From Acrocarpospora macrocephala (GTDB lineage: Bacteria > Actinomycetota > Actinomycetes > Streptosporangiales > Streptosporangiaceae), in NCBI RefSeq assembly GCF_009687865.1, contig NZ_BLAE01000019.1, positions 29,104-93,103 of the forward strand: a stretch of 64,000 nt of DNA. The letters run 5' to 3'. Shown in pieces: positions 25,207 through 33,533 of this stretch. Positions within the stretch are counted from its first letter, which is position 1. Every line of letters begins with the position of its first letter. A program made the position numbers and the translations under genes. The notes below the pieces were generated by a model. That model worked only from the letters and a program-made list of their open reading frames with translations, was not told where the DNA came from and ran no database searches.

Positions 25207-27147
25207 TCAGCGCCCCGGCTTGCGCCAATCCAGCCGAGGAGGCGGCGGCCCCAGATTGGGCGGCGGCGCGTCCTCATCCAGCGCCTCCACCGGTGGCAGC
25301 GTCGTCGTGGACGGCCGGATCGCCCGAACCTCCTGCAACGTCGTCTTGGGAAAGGTGAGGATCGCCGGATTCGCGTCAGCGAGCCGGACCTCCCTGCCGT
25401 CCGCGGTCGCGTGCGTGACGATCACCGACGTGGTCGGCAGCTGCTGCAACTGGTGGGGTTCGACCAGGAACTCCCTGGAACGATGCATAACCCCTTCCGT
25501 GACCGTTCCCGCATTGCGCCCCCATTCAGTGGATTCGGTGATCCCGGCCCGCAGGTCCCCCCGGTCCTTCGGCTCCGATTCGGTACGGCTCGCGCCCACA
25601 GTCGAGGTGTAGACCCCGCTACCCCCATTGACCGCAGAACTCACCGACTCGGTGAGCTGGGCCAGCTCCAGCCGATGCTCGGTCCCCACATGCTCGCTCG
25701 CCACCCGGGCGTCCTCGGCATTGCCTAATCGCATGAACGCCACCGCCGCGTGCCCCCGCCCGAGCCGCTCCCTGACCGTCGCCGTGAGGCTGCGATAGGT
25801 CAGCACGAGCCCGGTCTGCGAGGTCTCGCAGGCGTCCATCAGCCGGTCGAGCACGTCGCCGCGGAGCTTGTCCGCCCCGGCCACGATGATCGTGTGATAC
25901 CAGGGCCGCTCCGAAGCCGGGGACTGCCGCAGGATGTGGGTGAGCGCGGTCGCCACGTACGTGCCGAGCACCCGGTTGCCGAACACGCCCGCCTGCCGGT
26001 CCATGCTGACCACCCGGAGCCGGGCGGGCGGCAGCCGGACGGCTTCGGTGCCGAGCGTCTCCAGCTTGCGTAACTGGGACTCCAGCGCCCAGGCGCGCTC
26101 TATCACCACCCGGTCGGCCACGCCCCGGCCGAACAGGGTGCCGATCCGTTCCAGCTGGGTGGCGGTGAGCAGCCCGAACCTGAGGTCGTCGCGCGGATCC
26201 CCGACCTGGGCCAGCGCCCGCAGCGCGGCCGTCACCTGGCTGATCGTGGCGGTGTCGCCGAGGACCTCCAGGACACGTTCCAGGATGGCGTTGTCGAAGC
26301 CGATGTCGCGGCTGGTCTCCTCGCTGACGCTGACCACGTGCGCGAGCACGTCCGCGAACGCCTCCGGCTTGAGCGTGGCGCCGAGGTCCAGCTTGGGCAG
26401 GTCGGAGGGGAGCACCCAGACGAGCGGGTCGTCGCCGCCGCGTTTGGCCAGCTCGATGAGGTCCTTGGCGATCGCGCCCTCGGACAGGTCCAGCACGGTC
26501 AGGTGGCCGCCGCTGTACAGGCGGGTGGCGCCGATCAGGGTGATCAGCGCGGACCAGCCCGGGAGCGTTCCGCCGGCCACGTCGACCCGGTCGATCTCGT
26601 CGGGCACGGCCACCGCGTACCAGCTGAGCTGCTTGTCGAACAGGGTCTTACGTTCGGTCCACTCGCGGTACTTCTCGGCGTGCTCCTGCTGGGCGGCGAG
26701 GTTCTCCCGGTCCTTGCGGGCACGTTCCTTGTCGGTACGGGCCTGGCGTTCCTGGACGCGGATCTGGACGGCGCGGTTGCCCTGGCGGATCGCGTACGAG
26801 CAGATCCCGGCGACGCCGCCGGCGGCGACCAGGCCCATGGCGACGAACGACCAGTCGAGCAGGCGGACCAGGCCGAGCAGGACGAAGACCACGGCGAGGC
26901 CGGTCATGAAGGTGCGGAATAACTTGACCGGGCGGTTGAGCAGATCCTCCTGGAGTTTCTCCTTGCGCACCCATTCCGGATCGATCTCCGGGAGTTCCAG
27001 GTCTTCCCTGGCGGGTCGTTTGGGCGGCGGGCCGGGATCTGGGTGCAGCAGAGCGTACTGCCAGCCCAGGTAGATGCGATCCGCCTGAAGCTGGGCATGC
27101 TCCGGGTGCGCGTCGCCCACGAGCCCTCCATGTCCGCCCTGCGTCAC
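25207..27147 (-). CDS. Membrane-anchored VirD4-like protein without Walker A
   Basis: 646 residues from GTG 27147. Soluble N-terminus, two adjacent membrane helices (about 82-102 and 105-122), a charged coiled coil (about 125-165), then a cytoplasmic domain. The C-terminal half (TIIVAGADKLRG, VAFMRLGNAEDARVASEHVG, ELAQLTESV, FLVEPHQLQQLP) resembles VirD4/TraG-type coupling ATPases in order. No GxxxxGK[ST] motif can be found; the expected position has GATRLYSGGH. I infer a non-hydrolysing partner of the HerA-like ATPase. The Pro-rich tail is PPPNLGPPPPRLDW. Confidence 0.65.
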   Translation of the reverse strand: MTQGGHGGLVGDAHPEHAQLQADRIYLGWQYALLHPDPGPPPKRPAREDLELPEIDPEWVRKEKLQEDLLNRPVKLFRTFMTGLAVVFVLLGLVRLLDWSFVAMGLVAAGGVAGICSYAIRQGNRAVQIRVQERQARTDKERARKDRENLAAQQEHAEKYREWTERKTLFDKQLSWYAVAVPDEIDRVDVAGGTLPGWSALITLIGATRLYSGGHLTVLDLSEGAIAKDLIELAKRGGDDPLVWVLPSDLPKLDLGATLKPEAFADVLAHVVSVSEETSRDIGFDNAILERVLEVLGDTATISQVTAALRALAQVGDPRDDLRFGLLTATQLERIGTLFGRGVADRVVIERAWALESQLRKLETLGTEAVRLPPARLRVVSMDRQAGVFGNRVLGTYVATALTHILRQSPASERPWYHTIIVAGADKLRGDVLDRLMDACETSQTGLVLTYRSLTATVRERLGRGHAAVAFMRLGNAEDARVASEHVGTEHRLELAQLTESVSSAVNGGSGVYTSTVGASRTESEPKDRGDLRAGITESTEWGRNAGTVTEGVMHRSREFLVEPHQLQQLPTTSVIVTHATADGREVRLADANPAILTFPKTTLQEVRAIRPSTTTLPPVEALDEDAPPPNLGPPPPRLDWRKPGR

Positions 27148-27266
27148 AGCGTAGGAGCTGGATCGCCTATCAGGGCAGGGTTCTCGCTATTCGGACGGCT
27201 TTCCGGCCAAAGATAGGGACGAATGCGGCGGATGGTTCTGATGTGGGCGTACTACCATCCATTCTC

Positions 27267-27932
27267 ATGACGTCATCCCCTCGTGGCGGCACCCGACGCC
27301 GGCGCCCGGTCCTGGTCCCGGTCGCGGCCTTGATCTCGGTGTCGGGCCTGGGGGCGACGGCGGGCTTCGGCGGCTTCGCCGAGGTGCCCAAGGAGCGGCC
27401 ACCGGCCGTCGCGCAGGGCGTGGTGGTCGATCAGTCGCTGTTCCGGACCCAGTTTCTCAAGGCCGTCGATAAGACCGAAAACGGGGCCCGGGCCGTGGAA
27501 CTCATCCTCAAGGTGCGCAACATGGGCGAGGAGACCACGAACGTCGGCCTCGTCCCCGAACCCGGCCCCAAGGTCCGCAGGCACGGCGGCTTCGCCAATG
27601 CCCTGCTCCGGGTCACCCCGCCGATCGAGACCGACAACGCGCCCCAGGCCTACGTGCTCGGGTACGGCGTGCAGAGCCACCAGCTGCACCCCGGCATCAC
27701 CCACACCGTGGTGGTCCGCTACGACCTCAAGCCCGGCGCCGTGCCCCCCGCCCAGATCACCATCGACGTGGGCGGCTTCGTGCTGGCCACGATCAGCCGC
27801 CGCGACCAGCGCGAGCTCTGGCAGATCGCACCCAAGCGCGAGCTGCCGCAGGGCGCCGGTCAGGAGGACGACCCGGTCGAACCCGCCGTGATCGCCCAGG
27901 TGACCCTGCCGGTCCGCCCGGAGGAGGGCTGA
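27267..27932 (+). CDS. Single-pass secreted or membrane protein of the HerA cluster (first of three)
   Basis: 221 residues from ATG 27267. A basic N-terminus (RGGTRRRRP) and one hydrophobic helix (about 14-37) are followed by a beta-rich extracytoplasmic domain of about 170 residues (LILKVRNMGEETTNVGLVP), similar to Ig-like accessory domains such as DUF4352. No named family recognised. The start is chosen because it places the helix at the N-terminus. Stop and next start overlap (TGATG). Divergent from the VirD4-like gene, 119 bases apart. Confidence 0.65.
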   Translation: MTSSPRGGTRRRRPVLVPVAALISVSGLGATAGFGGFAEVPKERPPAVAQGVVVDQSLFRTQFLKAVDKTENGARAVELILKVRNMGEETTNVGLVPEPGPKVRRHGGFANALLRVTPPIETDNAPQAYVLGYGVQSHQLHPGITHTVVVRYDLKPGAVPPAQITIDVGGFVLATISRRDQRELWQIAPKRELPQGAGQEDDPVEPAVIAQVTLPVRPEEG

Positions 27933-28594
27933 TGGTGACCACCGAGGTCCGGCCCGCCGCGGCCGTCGAATCCGCTCCCGCGAAGGCGCCCTTCCTGACC
28001 AGGACAGGCCGGTTCGTCCTCGGCGTCGCCCTCGCCGCCGCGGCCGTGTACGCGCAGAGCCTGGCCATGCCGTTCGAGCAGAAGGGATCGTTCCTGACCC
28101 GCCACGGGAGCGTCGGCCAGATCGTGTCCGCCGACCGGTTCAACGCCCGGGTGAGCAAGGTGACCGCCGCCAAGGCGGTGGACACCAGGGACGTGTCCGG
28201 CAAGACGGCCAAGGTGCAGACCAGCCACGTGTTCCTGGTCCTGGACGTGTCCGGCACCGTGGACAAGGAACCCCTGAAGCTGGGCTCGTTCGACGTATGG
28301 CTGCACTCCGGCGACGGCAGGCGATACCTGGCCACCGACAAGGTGGACTCGAGCCTGACCTTGGTCGGGAGATGGCTCCAGGCGGGCTGGTGGATCAGCG
28401 GGCCGCTGGTCTTCGAGGTGCCGAAGGAGGCGCTGGCGGGGGCGAAGCTGGTGATCACGACACCGAGCAGCGCATTCGTGGAGGACACGTTCGCGCCCGA
28501 GGCGGAGATCGATCTCGGGCTCTCCGACGCGGCCGCCGCGAAGCTGGCCGCCGAGGCGCAGGAGTTTCACTCATTGGTCGGCGCGGGTTCGTGA
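27932..28594 (+). CDS. Single-pass secreted or membrane protein of the HerA cluster (second of three)
   Basis: 220 residues. A cytoplasmic N-tail of about 26 residues, one membrane helix (about 27-46) and an extracytoplasmic beta-rich domain containing HVFLVLDVSGTVDKEPLKLG, again of Ig-like/DUF4352-like character. The last 25 residues are Ala-rich. It is translationally coupled to both neighbours (1-base overlap upstream, 11 bases downstream). The repeated architecture suggests the three proteins form one envelope complex. Confidence 0.65.
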   Translation: MVTTEVRPAAAVESAPAKAPFLTRTGRFVLGVALAAAAVYAQSLAMPFEQKGSFLTRHGSVGQIVSADRFNARVSKVTAAKAVDTRDVSGKTAKVQTSHVFLVLDVSGTVDKEPLKLGSFDVWLHSGDGRRYLATDKVDSSLTLVGRWLQAGWWISGPLVFEVPKEALAGAKLVITTPSSAFVEDTFAPEAEIDLGLSDAAAAKLAAEAQEFHSLVGAGS

Positions 28595-28605
28595 GCGGAG
28601 GGGTG

Positions 28606-29475
28606 ATGGACGGACGGGACTCCGGCGACGACACGCGGGGCTGGTTCGTGCCACCACCGACCCAGCCGTCGGACCTGGACATCACCTACGCGGGGCCGCT
28701 GCCGTCGCTGGCGCCGCCGTTGCGCGGGCGACGGATCCCCCCGCAGGACCGGCAGGTCTGGCCGCCACCCCCGCCGCCCCCGGAGGACGACGAGGGGTAC
28801 TCGACCCAGCCATTCCCGATCGTCGCGGCCGAGCGGCGTCCGCTGCCGCCGCAGACCCTGCCGATCCCCACGCCTGAGCCCGCGCCTGAGCCCACCGCGC
28901 CCCCGCGCCGGGGCAGGAGCGTGGCCCTGCGCAGTGCGGGCGCTTTTCTCGCGGTGCTGCTCGCCGTCGGCATTCCCACCTATGTCGGATACCGGGCCTA
29001 CGTCTACGGAACTGGAGAAGCAGACATCGTCCATGTGGTGCAGCCCGGTGCCACCGGCGAGTTCCGCCATGTCGCCTGGCAGGCGAGCGTGGAACGCATC
29101 CCCGATCCGTCCGGCAAACCCGAATTACCGGAAAGGCAGTGGGTCCGGCTGGTCATCACCAGGACCGCCCAGGACGCCGAGGGCGCGATCCGGCACGGCA
29201 CCCCCAAGGTGGACCTGCGCGACGGCGCCGGGCGTTCCTGGCGCACCGAGTCCCTGAGCGACGAGACCCCGCCGGAGACGGCCGACAACCGGATCGGGCA
29301 GCCATACCGGATGGAACTGGTCGCGGTGGTCCCGCCAGCCGTGGCCGACACCGTCGAGGTGCACCTGCGGCCGAGCAACTACCGGAGCGTTCCCGGGCAG
29401 TCGGTGGAGGACATGCTCAAGGAGTCGGAGCAGCGGGACGAGCCGGATCAGGACGTGCTGCGCTTCCTCCGCTGA
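28606..29475 (+). CDS. Proline-rich single-pass membrane protein of the HerA cluster (third of three)
   Basis: 289 residues from ATG 28606, with GGAGG four bases upstream. The cytoplasmic N-terminus of about 105 residues is very Pro-rich (VWPPPPPPPEDDEG, PTPEPAPEPTAPP), followed by one membrane helix (about 110-130) and an extracytoplasmic Ig-like domain (RQWVRLVITRTAQDAEGAI...MELVAVVPPAVADTVEVHL). The Pro-rich tail could contact cytoplasmic partners. The 3' end overlaps the convergent polytopic protein gene by 59 bases. Confidence 0.65.
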   Translation: MDGRDSGDDTRGWFVPPPTQPSDLDITYAGPLPSLAPPLRGRRIPPQDRQVWPPPPPPPEDDEGYSTQPFPIVAAERRPLPPQTLPIPTPEPAPEPTAPPRRGRSVALRSAGAFLAVLLAVGIPTYVGYRAYVYGTGEADIVHVVQPGATGEFRHVAWQASVERIPDPSGKPELPERQWVRLVITRTAQDAEGAIRHGTPKVDLRDGAGRSWRTESLSDETPPETADNRIGQPYRMELVAVVPPAVADTVEVHLRPSNYRSVPGQSVEDMLKESEQRDEPDQDVLRFLR

Positions 29476-30703
29476 CGCGGTCCCGGGTGGCGGCCAGGTC
29501 GAAGGTGGCGGCGATCAGGGCCATCGAGACCAGGGTGACCACCAGGTCGACCACGAAGGAGACCGGCACGTCGGTGACCATCCAGAGGTAGGGGCCGCCC
29601 GCCGTCAGGTAGGCGCCCGCCCTGGCCAGGAAGTCGCCCCCGATGTGCAGTCCCACGTACAGCAGGGCGAACAGGCCGAACAGCGGCGCGCCGCCGCGGA
29701 CGGTCATCCGGAGCGAGTTCAGGAGCGGGATCCAGCGGGAGGTGAAACCGCCGGTGAGCTTGCCCAGGGTTGCCCGGGTCAGGCTGTGGGTGCGTTCCAC
29801 CCGGGCCGCGGCCGACTCCAGCCGGGTGCCCCTGATCGTGGTCTGGGTGTCCGCCGCGTACGCGCCGTACACCAGGATGCCGACGGTGAGCCAGGCCAGC
29901 GGGAACGCGAGCCCGCTCAGGATGAGCGGCCAGACGTCCGACCAGAAGGTATCCCAGCCGGGGATGACCTTCCCGGCCTCCTCCGTCCAGCCGTGCCAGG
30001 TGGTGACGGCGGCGCGGCTGCCGATCCAGTCGGCCCGCAGCTTGACCAGGGCGACGGTGGCGGTCAGGCCGTAGAAGACGAAGGCCAGTTCGCCGAAGGT
30101 GGCGAGGATCCCGGAGAACCGCCCCTCGTTCGCCTCGTGCCGCCGCCCGAAGTAGGTCTTCAGCAGGAAGGCCACCACCATGGCGGCCAGCGAGATGCGC
30201 ACGTCCAGCGCGGTCAGGCCCTCCCCGAGCTGGCTCTCCCGCCCGGCGAACCGGTCCGCGATCTCCCGGTCCGGCATCAGGGCGCGGTCGACGTTCTCGA
30301 AGTCGCGCAGGTCCTGGTCGACGAAACCCCAGGTCATGTAGAGGCCGGCGAAGACCAGCGCGGTCCGGTTGAGCGCGCCGAAGATCGATTCCTTGCCCTC
30401 TTCCGCGGCCCGGCGGGCCCGGGTCTCCAGCAGCGCCTCGCGCAGCGTGTAGAGCATGCCGACCACGGTGGCCAGCGACACCATGACCACCAGCGTGAAC
30501 AGGAACAGCACGCCGACCAGGCGGGCCTGGTACCAGGAACCATAGGAGAGGTGGGCCGCCGCGAACATCAGGCCCCAGCGCACCAGCCGGCCGAGCGCGA
30601 ACCACAACACCAGTCCGGGCAGACAGCGCAGGAGCAGCCGGAACGTGTGCACCGGCAGCGTGAACGCTGACGGCGCCCTCTCAATCACGGACGTTTCGGA
30701 CAT
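29417..30703 (-). CDS. Polytopic membrane protein of the HerA cluster
   Basis: 428 residues from ATG 30703 (MSETSVIERAP). About seven hydrophobic segments in two groups, separated by a charged region (ETRARRAAEEGKES) and a soluble loop (about 140-170). The C-tail is Pro/Ala-rich. No family recognised; no transporter signature seen. It is convergent with the three single-pass genes and divergent from the MarR gene. Its link to the ATPases is by position only. The frame extends upstream to 31198, but that portion is antisense to the MarR gene. Confidence 0.65.
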   Translation of the reverse strand: MSETSVIERAPSAFTLPVHTFRLLLRCLPGLVLWFALGRLVRWGLMFAAAHLSYGSWYQARLVGVLFLFTLVVMVSLATVVGMLYTLREALLETRARRAAEEGKESIFGALNRTALVFAGLYMTWGFVDQDLRDFENVDRALMPDREIADRFAGRESQLGEGLTALDVRISLAAMVVAFLLKTYFGRRHEANEGRFSGILATFGELAFVFYGLTATVALVKLRADWIGSRAAVTTWHGWTEEAGKVIPGWDTFWSDVWPLILSGLAFPLAWLTVGILVYGAYAADTQTTIRGTRLESAAARVERTHSLTRATLGKLTGGFTSRWIPLLNSLRMTVRGGAPLFGLFALLYVGLHIGGDFLARAGAYLTAGGPYLWMVTDVPVSFVVDLVVTLVSMALIAATFDLAATRDRVSGGSAARPDPARPAAPTP

Positions 30704-30793
30704 CCGCGTTATGGTAGCGAAGAGCCCTACCGGGTTGGTCAAATTTCGACAACCGGCCATCGGGGTGCTCTCGTCTCGCCTGTCGCTGATGCG

Positions 30794-31264
30794 ATGATGC
30801 GCGGCAGGGCGTACGGATCGGGGGCCGGAGTGGGCACGGACGCGGGGCGGAGTCCCGGCTTTCTGCTGTGGCGGGCCACGCAGCGGTGGCAGCGGGAGAT
30901 CAACGCGGCCCTGCAAGTGGTGGGGCTCTCGCATGTGCAGTTCGCGCTGCTGGTGGACCTGTGGTGGTTCGATCACCAGGGGCGCAGGCCGACCCCGCGC
31001 GAGCTGGCCGAGCATGCGACCGTGGACGACATGATGACCAGCCAGGTGATCCGCGTTCTGGAGGTCAAGGGGCTGCTGACCAGGGAGATCGACCCCACCG
31101 AGGAGCGGCGGCGAGTACTGGCGATCACCGATGAGGGGCGGCGGCTGGCCGAGCGCGCGGCCGAGATCGTGGACGGCGTCGACCGGCAGGTGTTCCACGT
31201 GGCCGGGCCGGAGAACGCGCTGATCGACGTTCTGGACGAGCTCGCGAAAAGCCCGGCCCCCTAG
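30794..31264 (+). CDS. MarR-family transcriptional regulator
   Basis: 156 residues. Winged helix with LSHVQFALLVDLWWFD, LAEHATVDDMMTSQVIRVLEVKGLL and the wing EIDPTEERRRVLAITDEG, the MarR DxRxxxxxLT-type signature. It probably binds as a dimer to a palindrome and responds to a small ligand. The gene is divergent from the polytopic membrane protein gene with 90 bases between, so that gene is a natural target. GTG 30830 is an alternative start. Confidence 0.88.
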   Translation: MMRGRAYGSGAGVGTDAGRSPGFLLWRATQRWQREINAALQVVGLSHVQFALLVDLWWFDHQGRRPTPRELAEHATVDDMMTSQVIRVLEVKGLLTREIDPTEERRRVLAITDEGRRLAERAAEIVDGVDRQVFHVAGPENALIDVLDELAKSPAP

Positions 31265-31284
31265 AGCAGGAAGCCGGGCTCTTC
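31248..31284. terminator. Bidirectional terminator hairpin
   Basis: AGCCCGGC (31250-31257) and GCCGGGCT (31273-31280) form an 8-bp stem with a 15-base loop, flanked by AAAA on the left and CTTC on the right. It lies between the convergent MarR and sseC genes and overlaps the MarR stop. Confidence 0.65.
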
Positions 31285-31294
31285 AGCGTGCGGA

Positions 31295-31594
31295 TCAGAC
31301 GGCGACGGCCAGCTGGGCGACCTCGCCGAGCTTGGCCTCCACCGCGATGTCCTTGGTGACCCCGCCGCCCGCGATGATGCGGACGGTCCAGTTGCCCGGG
31401 GCCGCGAAGAAGCGGAAGATGCCCTCGTCGGAGACGACGACCTCGCCGGTGAACTCACCGGAGTGGTCGAGCAGCCGCGCGTACGCGGTGCCGGCGCCGG
31501 AGACGACGCCCTGGATCACGGTCTGCGTGGCCAGATCGATGCCGGCCGGCAGAGCCGCGGTCTGCTCAGGCGCGGCGCAACCCTGAACTGTCAT
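31295..31594 (-). CDS. sseC: SseC-like DUF1416 protein
   Basis: 99 residues, beta-rich: GVVSGAGTAYARLLDHSGEFTGEVV..., then FRFFAAPGNWTVRIIAGGG. DUF1416 proteins are always paired with a thiosulfate sulfurtransferase in actinobacteria (cysA2-sseC1 in Mycobacterium tuberculosis). The ATG overlaps the rhodanese stop by 4 bases. The biochemical role is not known; sulfur-transfer support is presumed. Confidence 0.85.
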   Translation of the reverse strand: MTVQGCAAPEQTAALPAGIDLATQTVIQGVVSGAGTAYARLLDHSGEFTGEVVVSDEGIFRFFAAPGNWTVRIIAGGGVTKDIAVEAKLGEVAQLAVAV

Positions 31595-32430
31595 CGGGCC
31601 TCTCCCAGTTCCACGGGGACGCCCACCAGCGACCCGTACTCGGTCCACGAACCGTCGTAGTTCTTCACGTTGGCCTGGTCGAGCAGCTCGTGCAGCACGA
31701 ACCAGGTGTGCGCGGAGCGCTCGCCGATGCGGCAGTAGGCGATGGTGTCCTTGCCGAAGTCGACGCCCGCCTCGCCGTACAGCGCCTTGAGCTCGTCGTC
31801 GGAGCGGAAGGTGCCGTCGTCGTTCGCGGCCTTGGACCACGGGATGTTACGGGCGGTCGGGATGTGCCCGGCGCGCTGCGCCTGCTCCTGCGGGAGGTGC
31901 GCGGGAGCCAGCAGGCGGCCGGTGAACTCGTCGGGCGAGCGCACGTCGACCAGGTTCAGCTTGCCGATGGCGGCCACGGCCTCGTCGCGGAAGGCGCGGA
32001 TGGTCAGGTCCTGCTCGGTGGCGGTGTAGCTGGTCGCCGGGCGCTCGGGCACGTCCTTGACCAGCTCGCGGGAGTCCAGCTCCCACTTCTTGCGGCCACC
32101 GTCCAGGAGCTTGACGTCCTGGTGGCCGTAGAGCTTGAAGTACCAGTACGCGTAAGCCGCGAACCAGTTGTTGTTGCCACCGTAAAGGACCACGGTGTCG
32201 TCGTTGCCGATGCCGCGGGCCGAGAGGAGGGCCTCGAAGCCCGCCTTGTCGACGAAGTCACGGCGGACGGGGTCCTGGAGGTCCTGCTTCCAGTCGACCT
32301 TGACCGCGCCACGGATGTGGCCCTTGTCGTAGGCGCTGGCATCCTCATCGACCTCGACCAGGACAATGTTCGGGGTGTCCAGGTTGGCTTCCACCCAGTC
32401 GGCGTCCACCAGGGCGGCGGAGCGGCTCAT
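31591..32430 (-). CDS. cysA: Thiosulfate sulfurtransferase (two-domain rhodanese)
   Basis: 279 residues, two rhodanese domains. The N-terminal one is inactive and the C-terminal one carries the active-site loop YCRIGERS with the persulfide-forming Cys. It transfers sulfane sulfur from thiosulfate to an acceptor. It is the middle gene of a DUF4395-rhodanese-SseC operon, with 4-base ATGA overlaps on both sides. A cysteine-type leader peptide ahead of the operon suggests control by cysteine supply. Confidence 0.92.
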   Translation of the reverse strand: MSRSAALVDADWVEANLDTPNIVLVEVDEDASAYDKGHIRGAVKVDWKQDLQDPVRRDFVDKAGFEALLSARGIGNDDTVVLYGGNNNWFAAYAYWYFKLYGHQDVKLLDGGRKKWELDSRELVKDVPERPATSYTATEQDLTIRAFRDEAVAAIGKLNLVDVRSPDEFTGRLLAPAHLPQEQAQRAGHIPTARNIPWSKAANDDGTFRSDDELKALYGEAGVDFGKDTIAYCRIGERSAHTWFVLHELLDQANVKNYDGSWTEYGSLVGVPVELGEAR

Positions 32431-32837
32431 TGAATTCTCCCAGGTTGTAGACGGCGGATGATCAGGAAAACTTCGCAGCCCAGGCAGAAGCCGAAGGCGG
32501 CGTTGAGGAAGGCGGCCAGCAGTGCCGCTGCTGTCGCACCCAGGGCCAGAGGAGTGACTCCGGTCGCGAAACCGATCAGGCCCAACAACGCGAAGGCCAT
32601 GCCCACGCCTTGCGCGAATCGGGGCGGCGCCGGGTCCTCCAGCTCGCTTGGCGGTCCCAGCCTTGGCCGTACGAAATGCTTGAAAACAAGCACATACGGT
32701 GCGGCGACGAAGGCGCCGAGGGCGAAGACCACCGCCTGGGCGGCGAGCAGCCAGGGGCTGCCCGTGATCAGGACGAGTGCGAGAACCAGAGTTGTGACGG
32801 CCGCGCCGAAGCGAAGGCCTCGGGGATCAACCTGCAT
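32427..32837 (-). CDS. DUF4395 membrane protein
   Basis: 136 residues, four hydrophobic segments, with the conserved C-terminal FGFCLGCEVFLIIRR containing a CLGC pair. DUF4395 proteins are usually encoded with thiosulfate sulfurtransferases and are thought to take part in sulfur or disulfide handling at the membrane. First structural gene of the operon, starting 70 bases after the leader peptide stop. Confidence 0.85.
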   Translation of the reverse strand: MQVDPRGLRFGAAVTTLVLALVLITGSPWLLAAQAVVFALGAFVAAPYVLVFKHFVRPRLGPPSELEDPAPPRFAQGVGMAFALLGLIGFATGVTPLALGATAAALLAAFLNAAFGFCLGCEVFLIIRRLQPGRIQ

Positions 32838-32907
32838 CGTGGGATGCTCCTGACGGGATTTCGCGACTGCGGCGTGGTGTGGGACGCCGCGGGAATCACC
32901 CTCAGGC

Positions 32908-32985
32908 CTAGCGACAGAGTGCGGTGGCGACGCGGCAGAAGTCCACCGCGCGCCGCTTCGTGAGCAGCTCTGTCGTGGGAGTCAT
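32908..32985 (-). CDS. Leaderless cysteine leader peptide (attenuator)
   Basis: 25 residues, ending KRRAVDFCRVATALCR. The pattern LLTxRxxVD..RV.xAxC is that of actinobacterial leader peptides placed before sulfur-assimilation and thiosulfate sulfurtransferase operons. Two Cys codons near the end would make ribosome movement depend on Cys-tRNA, controlling DUF4395-cysA-sseC 70 bases downstream. In mycobacteria related Cys-rich leaderless ORFs act as cysteine-responsive attenuators. The -10 box lies 7 bases before the ATG, consistent with a leaderless mRNA. Confidence 0.75.
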   Translation of the reverse strand: MTPTTELLTKRRAVDFCRVATALCR

Positions 32986-32992
32986 GTGCACG

Positions 32993-32998
32993 ACAGTA
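32993..32998 (-). promoter_or_regulatory. -10 box of the sulfur operon
   Basis: TACTGT on the minus strand fits TAnnnT and ends 7 bases before the leader-peptide ATG at 32985, placing the transcription start at or next to that ATG. No clear -35 element is seen. Confidence 0.45.
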
Positions 32999-33017
32999 CC
33001 TTTCGTCTCGCCATCTG

Positions 33018-33473
33018 TCACTTCCCGTCCGCGTGTTGAGACGTTGTGTCCACATTGGGGAGGACGGCGAGGCCCAGCGCCGCGATGACGTCGGCTTTTC
33101 TGGGCAGCCCGGAAGCTCTTTTCACGATATTTCCGGAACTGTCGAGGATGAGGGTGGTGGGGGTGCGGAGCACGTCGAAGGTGCGCACCAGGTCCAGCCG
33201 GGATTCGGCGTCGATCTCGATGTGCCGCACGCCCGGGACCATCCCGGCGACCTCGCCGAGCACCCGCCGGGTGGCCCGGCACGGCGCGCAGAACGCGGTC
33301 GAGAACTGCACCAGCGTCGCCCGCTCCCCCAGCGGCTCACCGAAGTCCACGCGGGCCTCTTTCACCTTCGCCGCACGCCACCGGCCATCGCGGCGCCGCA
33401 GGACCAAGCCCAGCAACGTCCCGGCGACCAGCGTCACACCGAGCAGCACCAAACCGTTCATCCCCATCGGCAA
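33018..33473 (-). CDS. Thioredoxin-fold protein (TlpA-like), membrane-anchored
   Basis: 151 residues: one N-terminal membrane helix (about 6-25), a basic linker (RRRDGRWRAAK), then a thioredoxin fold with the active-site STAFCAPC and the cis-Pro motif RTPTT. It is a likely thiol-disulfide reductase or resilience protein at the membrane. ATG 33461 (MNGLVLL) is an alternative start. It lies upstream of the sulfur operon on the same strand but the leader promoter separates it. Confidence 0.85.
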   Translation of the reverse strand: MPMGMNGLVLLGVTLVAGTLLGLVLRRRDGRWRAAKVKEARVDFGEPLGERATLVQFSTAFCAPCRATRRVLGEVAGMVPGVRHIEIDAESRLDLVRTFDVLRTPTTLILDSSGNIVKRASGLPRKADVIAALGLAVLPNVDTTSQHADGK

Positions 33474-33476
33474 CCA

Positions 33477-33508
33477 GGAACCCCCGGGAGGAATTCCCCG
33501 GGGGTTCC
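33477..33508. terminator. Strong hairpin between the thioredoxin and anti-sigma genes
   Basis: Perfect 12-bp inverted repeat (GGAACCCCCGGG / CCCGGGGGTTCC) with an 8-base loop. It lies 25 bases after the anti-sigma stop on the minus strand and just before the thioredoxin start, so it probably ends the sigma operon. Confidence 0.75.
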
Positions 33509-33533
33509 CTAACCACGCGGTGAGACACGGCTC

